Source: Sphingopyxis sp. LC81 (GTDB taxonomy: Bacteria; Pseudomonadota; Alphaproteobacteria; Sphingomonadales; Sphingomonadaceae). From it: a DNA stretch of 64,000 bases. The notes beneath the pieces were generated by a model. It had not been told where the DNA came from, made no database searches, and saw only the letters and a program-made list of their open reading frames with translations. The stretch lies in assembly GCF_000756375.1 (NCBI RefSeq), contig NZ_JNFD01000007.1, positions 183,806-247,805 on the forward strand, in the 5' to 3' direction. Numbering within the stretch: position 1 is the first letter of the stretch; every line of letters begins with the position of its first letter. The position numbers and the translations under genes are program-made. Below, piece after piece: positions 61,266 to 64,000 of this stretch.

Positions 61266-62591
61266 ATGACCCCTTTCCCCTGGTCCGATGTAGCGATCAT
61301 CGCGGTCCTCGTCCTCCTCAACGGCGTTTTCGCCATGTCCGAACTGGCCATTGTTTCGTCGCGCGACCCGCGGCTGCAGGCGGCCGAGAAGCGCGGCAGC
61401 CGCGGCGCGAAGATCGCACGCCAGCTCGCGTCGGACCCCGGCCGCTTCCTGTCGACGGTGCAGGTCGGCATCACGCTGATCGGCGTGCTGACCGGCGCCT
61501 ATTCGGGCGCCAGCCTTGGGCAGCCCGTCGCCGACCGGCTTTCGGCCTGGCTGGGGCTCGATGCCGAGAATGCGGAGGCGGCGGGCTTTGCCGCGGTCAT
61601 CGCGCTCACCACCTATTTCTCGCTGATCGCGGGCGAACTGGTGCCCAAGCAGTTCGCGCTGCGCGCACCCGAACGGATCGCGATCGCGGTGGCGGTGCCG
61701 ATGTACTGGCTGTCCAAAATCGGCGCGCCGCTCGTCTGGTTGCTCGACGCGAGCTCGGCGCTCGTCTTTCGCCTGCTCGGGCTCAAACGCGAATCGGAAG
61801 ATCGCGTCACCGCCGAGGAGCTGCACCTGATCGTCGCCGAGGCGTCGAAATCGGGGGTGATCGAGGAAAGCGAACGCGCGATCATCTCGGGCGTCGTGCG
61901 TCTTGCCGACCGGCCGGTGCGCGAGGTGATGACGCCGCGCAAGGATGTCGATTGGGTCGATATCTCGCTCGACGCGCGCGGCGTGCGCGACAAATTGCTC
62001 GAAACCCCGCACAGCCGTCTGCCCGTCGCGCGCGGGTCGGTCGACGATATCGTCGGTGTCGTGCAGGCGCGCGATATCGCCGCCGCGCTGTTCCAGGGCG
62101 AGACGCTCGACCTTGAGCAATTGATGCGGCCGGCCAAGGTGATCCACGACCAGATCGACGCGATGGACGCGCTCGAAGCGTTGCGCGCCGCCGATGTGCC
62201 GATGCTGTTCGTCCACGACGAATATGGCCATTTCGAAGGGCTGGTGACCCCCGCCGACCTGCTCGCCGCGATCGCGGGCGAATTCGCGTCGGATCAGGAC
62301 ATCGGCAGCGAGCCGTTCGTCGTCGAGCGCGAAGACGGCAGCCTGCTGATCGCGGGATCGATGCCCGCCGACCAGATGGCCGAACGGCTGGGGATCGAAC
62401 TTGGCGACGACCGCGACTATGCGACCGCTGCGGGCCATGCGCTCGCGATCCTCAAGCATTTGCCCAAGGAAGGCGAACGCTTCACCGACAAGGGATGGCG
62501 CTTCGAAATCGTCGATATGGACGGGCGCAAGATCGACAAGCTGCTCGTCACCGAGATCAGCAAGCCGAAGGATGATGCCGACGGGGAATGA
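61266..62591 (+). CDS. CorC/HlyC-type protein (DUF21-CBS-CorC_HlyC)
   Basis: 441 residues. The N-terminal DUF21/CNNM domain has about four membrane segments (1-165), two CBS motifs lie near residues 215-340 (REVMTPRKDVDWVD, LEQLMRPAKVIHD), and a CorC_HlyC domain of beta strands ends the protein. Members are proposed magnesium or cobalt efflux proteins; hemolysin naming is historical. An in-frame-stop 17-codon ORF just upstream (61216-61269) overlaps the ATG by ATGA. Confidence 0.9.
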   Translation: MTPFPWSDVAIIAVLVLLNGVFAMSELAIVSSRDPRLQAAEKRGSRGAKIARQLASDPGRFLSTVQVGITLIGVLTGAYSGASLGQPVADRLSAWLGLDAENAEAAGFAAVIALTTYFSLIAGELVPKQFALRAPERIAIAVAVPMYWLSKIGAPLVWLLDASSALVFRLLGLKRESEDRVTAEELHLIVAEASKSGVIEESERAIISGVVRLADRPVREVMTPRKDVDWVDISLDARGVRDKLLETPHSRLPVARGSVDDIVGVVQARDIAAALFQGETLDLEQLMRPAKVIHDQIDAMDALEALRAADVPMLFVHDEYGHFEGLVTPADLLAAIAGEFASDQDIGSEPFVVEREDGSLLIAGSMPADQMAERLGIELGDDRDYATAAGHALAILKHLPKEGERFTDKGWRFEIVDMDGRKIDKLLVTEISKPKDDADGE

Positions 62592-62613
62592 TGCGCAGCT
62601 GCGCAATTTTATT
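62592..62613 (+). terminator. Possible terminator after the CorC gene
   Basis: A perfect 14-bp palindrome TGCGCAGCTGCGCA (62592-62605) followed by ATTTTATT directly after the stop codon. The stem is only five pairs if the central AGCT is the loop, so it may be weak. Confidence 0.45.
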
Positions 62614-62812
62614 CCGAAGGTCTCAAAGGTCCCGCTCCCCTCCGGTATAATGATACCCGTCGGCGGCTGGAGTGTCCGGCGTGACGAAGAAAAGGGAGCG
62701 GCAAGGGTCGGCATGACCAACTCAGGCTATGCGCCCCGAATATTGTAGGACAGCGGTTTTTCGGGATTGTGGCTGGCGTCCGCTTTGGCGTGGGGAGCGG
62801 ACGTTGCCCAAA
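62614..62812. other. Intergenic stretch with a possible structured element
   Basis: No gene seen. CCGCTCCC (62632-62639) and GGGAGCGG (62694-62701) are complementary, and an inner hairpin GGTAT/ATACC (62644-62648, 62653-62657) is present. It does not match the CGTCA/TGACG element family. Function unknown. Confidence 0.4.
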
Positions 62813-63406
62813 TCAACGTGGTCCGATGATCCGAGGTCTGTTTAGATCGCTTCGCGGTTCATTTTCGACGAACAAGCGGCAACGGCCGACGAGCGAAAGC
62901 GAACCTCTATCGGGCTGGAGATCCTCCCCCACGAAGTAGGGCCGTATCACATATGTAACGGTTGCAGAGTCATAGTCATGTTCCCTTATCGCGATGCGAG
63001 CGTTTCGGTCGCCCACGCGTTTAAAAAACACTCCATTCCAGTCCGAGGTTTCAATCCCATACTTTCGATCGTCACCCCTATACGACCCATTTTCGAGCCA
63101 GCTTCCGACTTTCAAAAACCCAGTCGAATCCTCCAATACGAACAGCACGGTTCGGCCCCTCAGACCATCCGGTAACCATCGCGATTCGAGAATTAGAGAC
63201 TGTGGTCGATCGTTTTTGTCGATCCCCGTGCATTTTGCGCTCTGCGTTCGAAGCCTACGGGGCCCATCGCTCGGATGTCCCGGAAACGCCGGAAGGGCGT
63301 GCTCCCGTGCTAATCCCTCCTTTTCATCTCTTGGTTTAGCGCTGCTTGGCGAACATGAAATCAGTGCCAACATAATGACAGGCATGATCAAGATATTGGC
63401 GCTCAT
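62813..63406 (-). CDS. Putative lipoprotein, AT-richer than its surroundings
   Basis: 197 residues. Hydrophobic N-terminus with lipobox LISC (MSANILIMPVIMLALISCSPS); mature protein with several Trp/Tyr and Arg residues and two more cysteines (SAKCTG and VGRCRLF). No family recognised. By line counts the gene is near 50% G+C, against about 65-70% around it, and uses codons rare elsewhere in the window, which suggests acquisition from another source. On the same strand as the gene at the window end. Confidence 0.65.
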   Translation of the reverse strand: MSANILIMPVIMLALISCSPSSAKPRDEKEGLAREHALPAFPGHPSDGPRRLRTQSAKCTGIDKNDRPQSLILESRWLPDGLRGRTVLFVLEDSTGFLKVGSWLENGSYRGDDRKYGIETSDWNGVFFKRVGDRNARIAIREHDYDSATVTYVIRPYFVGEDLQPDRGSLSLVGRCRLFVENEPRSDLNRPRIIGPR

Positions 63407-63457
63407 ACCCCCATGCTTTCATAGTTTTCTAACGTCCGCAATCGGTCGAAAGCTGCC

Positions 63458-64000
63458 CTATAACTCCCCGCCGAGCGCTCCATATTTCGCTTCGAAGCCG
63501 GGCTTGTCGCCGCGTGCGAGATAGCCCGCCTGGTCGACGATATTGTCGCGTGCGATGCGGCCCTGGAAGGCGCCGAGCTGCGGGTCGATCCGCGCGATGT
63601 CGGCGTCGGTCCAGCCGGCGATCTGCTGGAAGCTGGTGACGCCGAGGCCGTTCAACAGCACGACGAGCTTGGGGCCGACGCCCTTCAGCAGTTGCAGATT
63701 GTCGGGGCCGATTTTGGGCGCCGCCGGGGCGGGCTTCGCGGCGGGTGGCGGCGGAACGGTCGGTTCTTCGGGGATGGCAGCAGCTGCCTTGGCGGGCGCC
63801 GGTTTGGCGGCCTTTTTGGCTGCGGGCTTGGTTGCCGCCTTGGTCGCGGGCTTTGCGGCCGGTTTCGCCGCCGGTTCCTTGGCCGTGGTTTTCTTCGCGG
63901 CGGGCTTCGCGGCGGCCTTCGGCTTCGCAGCGGGCTTGGGCGCCGGGGACGGAGCTTTGGCAGCCGGTTCGACGACGGACGCGGGTGCGGGCTCGGGGGG
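63458..64000 (-). CDS. Helix-hairpin-helix protein with Ala/Lys/Pro-rich N-terminal region (5' end outside window)
   Basis: Partial: 180 C-terminal residues are visible and the frame is open to the window edge. The visible N-terminal 115 residues are low complexity, with AAKP and AAKK repeats. They are followed by a helix-hairpin-helix domain (NLQLLKGVGPKLVVLLNGLG, then TSFQQIAGWTDADIARID) of the type attached to some alphaproteobacterial ribosomal L21 and NADH-dehydrogenase-linked proteins. The lysine-rich tail and HhH suggest nucleic acid binding (inference). Confidence 0.78.
   Translation of the reverse strand, partial: PPEPAPASVVEPAAKAPSPAPKPAAKPKAAAKPAAKKTTAKEPAAKPAAKPATKAATKPAAKKAAKPAPAKAAAAIPEEPTVPPPPAAKPAPAAPKIGPDNLQLLKGVGPKLVVLLNGLGVTSFQQIAGWTDADIARIDPQLGAFQGRIARDNIVDQAGYLARGDKPGFEAKYGALGGEL

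Noticed and set aside
61216..61269. 17-codon ORF overlapping the CorC gene start by ATGA, possible leader peptide
   Set aside because: No good ribosome site, no regulatory amino-acid run and no attenuator hairpins seen; likely chance.

Overview
The window is GC-rich (roughly two thirds G+C by eye) and densely coded, with many ATGA and GTGA stop/start overlaps. Its gene content points to an alphaproteobacterium, most likely of the Sphingomonadales (Sphingopyxis/Sphingomonas-like): a Caulobacter-type TonB receptor for sugar uptake, several acyl-CoA dehydrogenase/SDR operons, an alphaproteobacterial-type LexA-like box, and YbaY, I78 and MarC-type envelope proteins. The taxonomic placement is inference. 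I saw no tRNA, rRNA, CRISPR array, transposase or phage gene, and no gene-free stretch longer than 300 bases.

Region 1 (1-18331) is a pectin/galacturonate utilisation locus. It encodes a PL1-type pectate lyase, two exported esterase/hydrolase proteins, a cupin, a TonB-dependent receptor, a Tat-exported GH43 enzyme, an ExuT-like MFS carrier, and two catabolic branches. The unsaturated-uronate branch (KduI, KduD) and the saturated galacturonate branch (UxaC, a UxaB/UxuB-type reductase, UxaA) meet at 2-keto-3-deoxygluconate, which KdgK phosphorylates. The KDPG aldolase and the regulator are not in the window. Four copies of an ACCGGT-centred operator sit upstream of kduI, the lyase operon, the receptor and between uxaA and the hydratase/exuT/uxaC genes, so they very probably form one regulon. 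An MhpD-family hydratase of unknown role is under the best copy.

Region 2 (18328-28452) has a LysR regulator divergent from mmsA, then RidA, a NodB deacetylase, small lipoproteins including an I78-type inhibitor, and a valine-degradation run: isobutyryl-CoA dehydrogenase, 3-hydroxyisobutyryl-CoA hydrolase, enoyl-CoA hydratase and mmsB. Inserted in that run are a YunG-like protein and an arginase-fold protein with an altered metal site.

Region 3 (28591-43135) is devoted to acyl-CoA metabolism. A seven-gene minus-strand operon contains an ACAD10/11-type acyl-CoA dehydrogenase, a zinc alcohol dehydrogenase, an APH-fold kinase, two SDRs, a beta-lactamase-fold hydrolase and a FadB-type multifunctional enzyme. 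The kinase plus ACAD pair resembles the LvaA/LvaC 4-hydroxyacyl-CoA system and is the most interesting module here. A GPH transporter and an SDR lie upstream. A divergent plus-strand operon has two paired acyl-CoA dehydrogenases and an SDR.

Region 4 (43136-64000) is mostly housekeeping and envelope: PEP carboxylase, YbaY lipoprotein, HNH protein, GluQ-RS, HIG1-like protein, PduO adenosyltransferase, EgtB/EgtD (ergothioneine) behind a LexA-like box, a 3-hydroxybutyryl-CoA dehydrogenase, MliC-like and beta/gamma-crystallin proteins, NupC, a VUT/YhhQ transporter, ArgB-YggT-FolD, MarC, an OmpA lipoprotein, a CorC-type CBS protein, an AT-richer lipoprotein and a helix-hairpin-helix protein cut by the window end. 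Six 72-87 bp nested-palindrome elements are scattered between genes.
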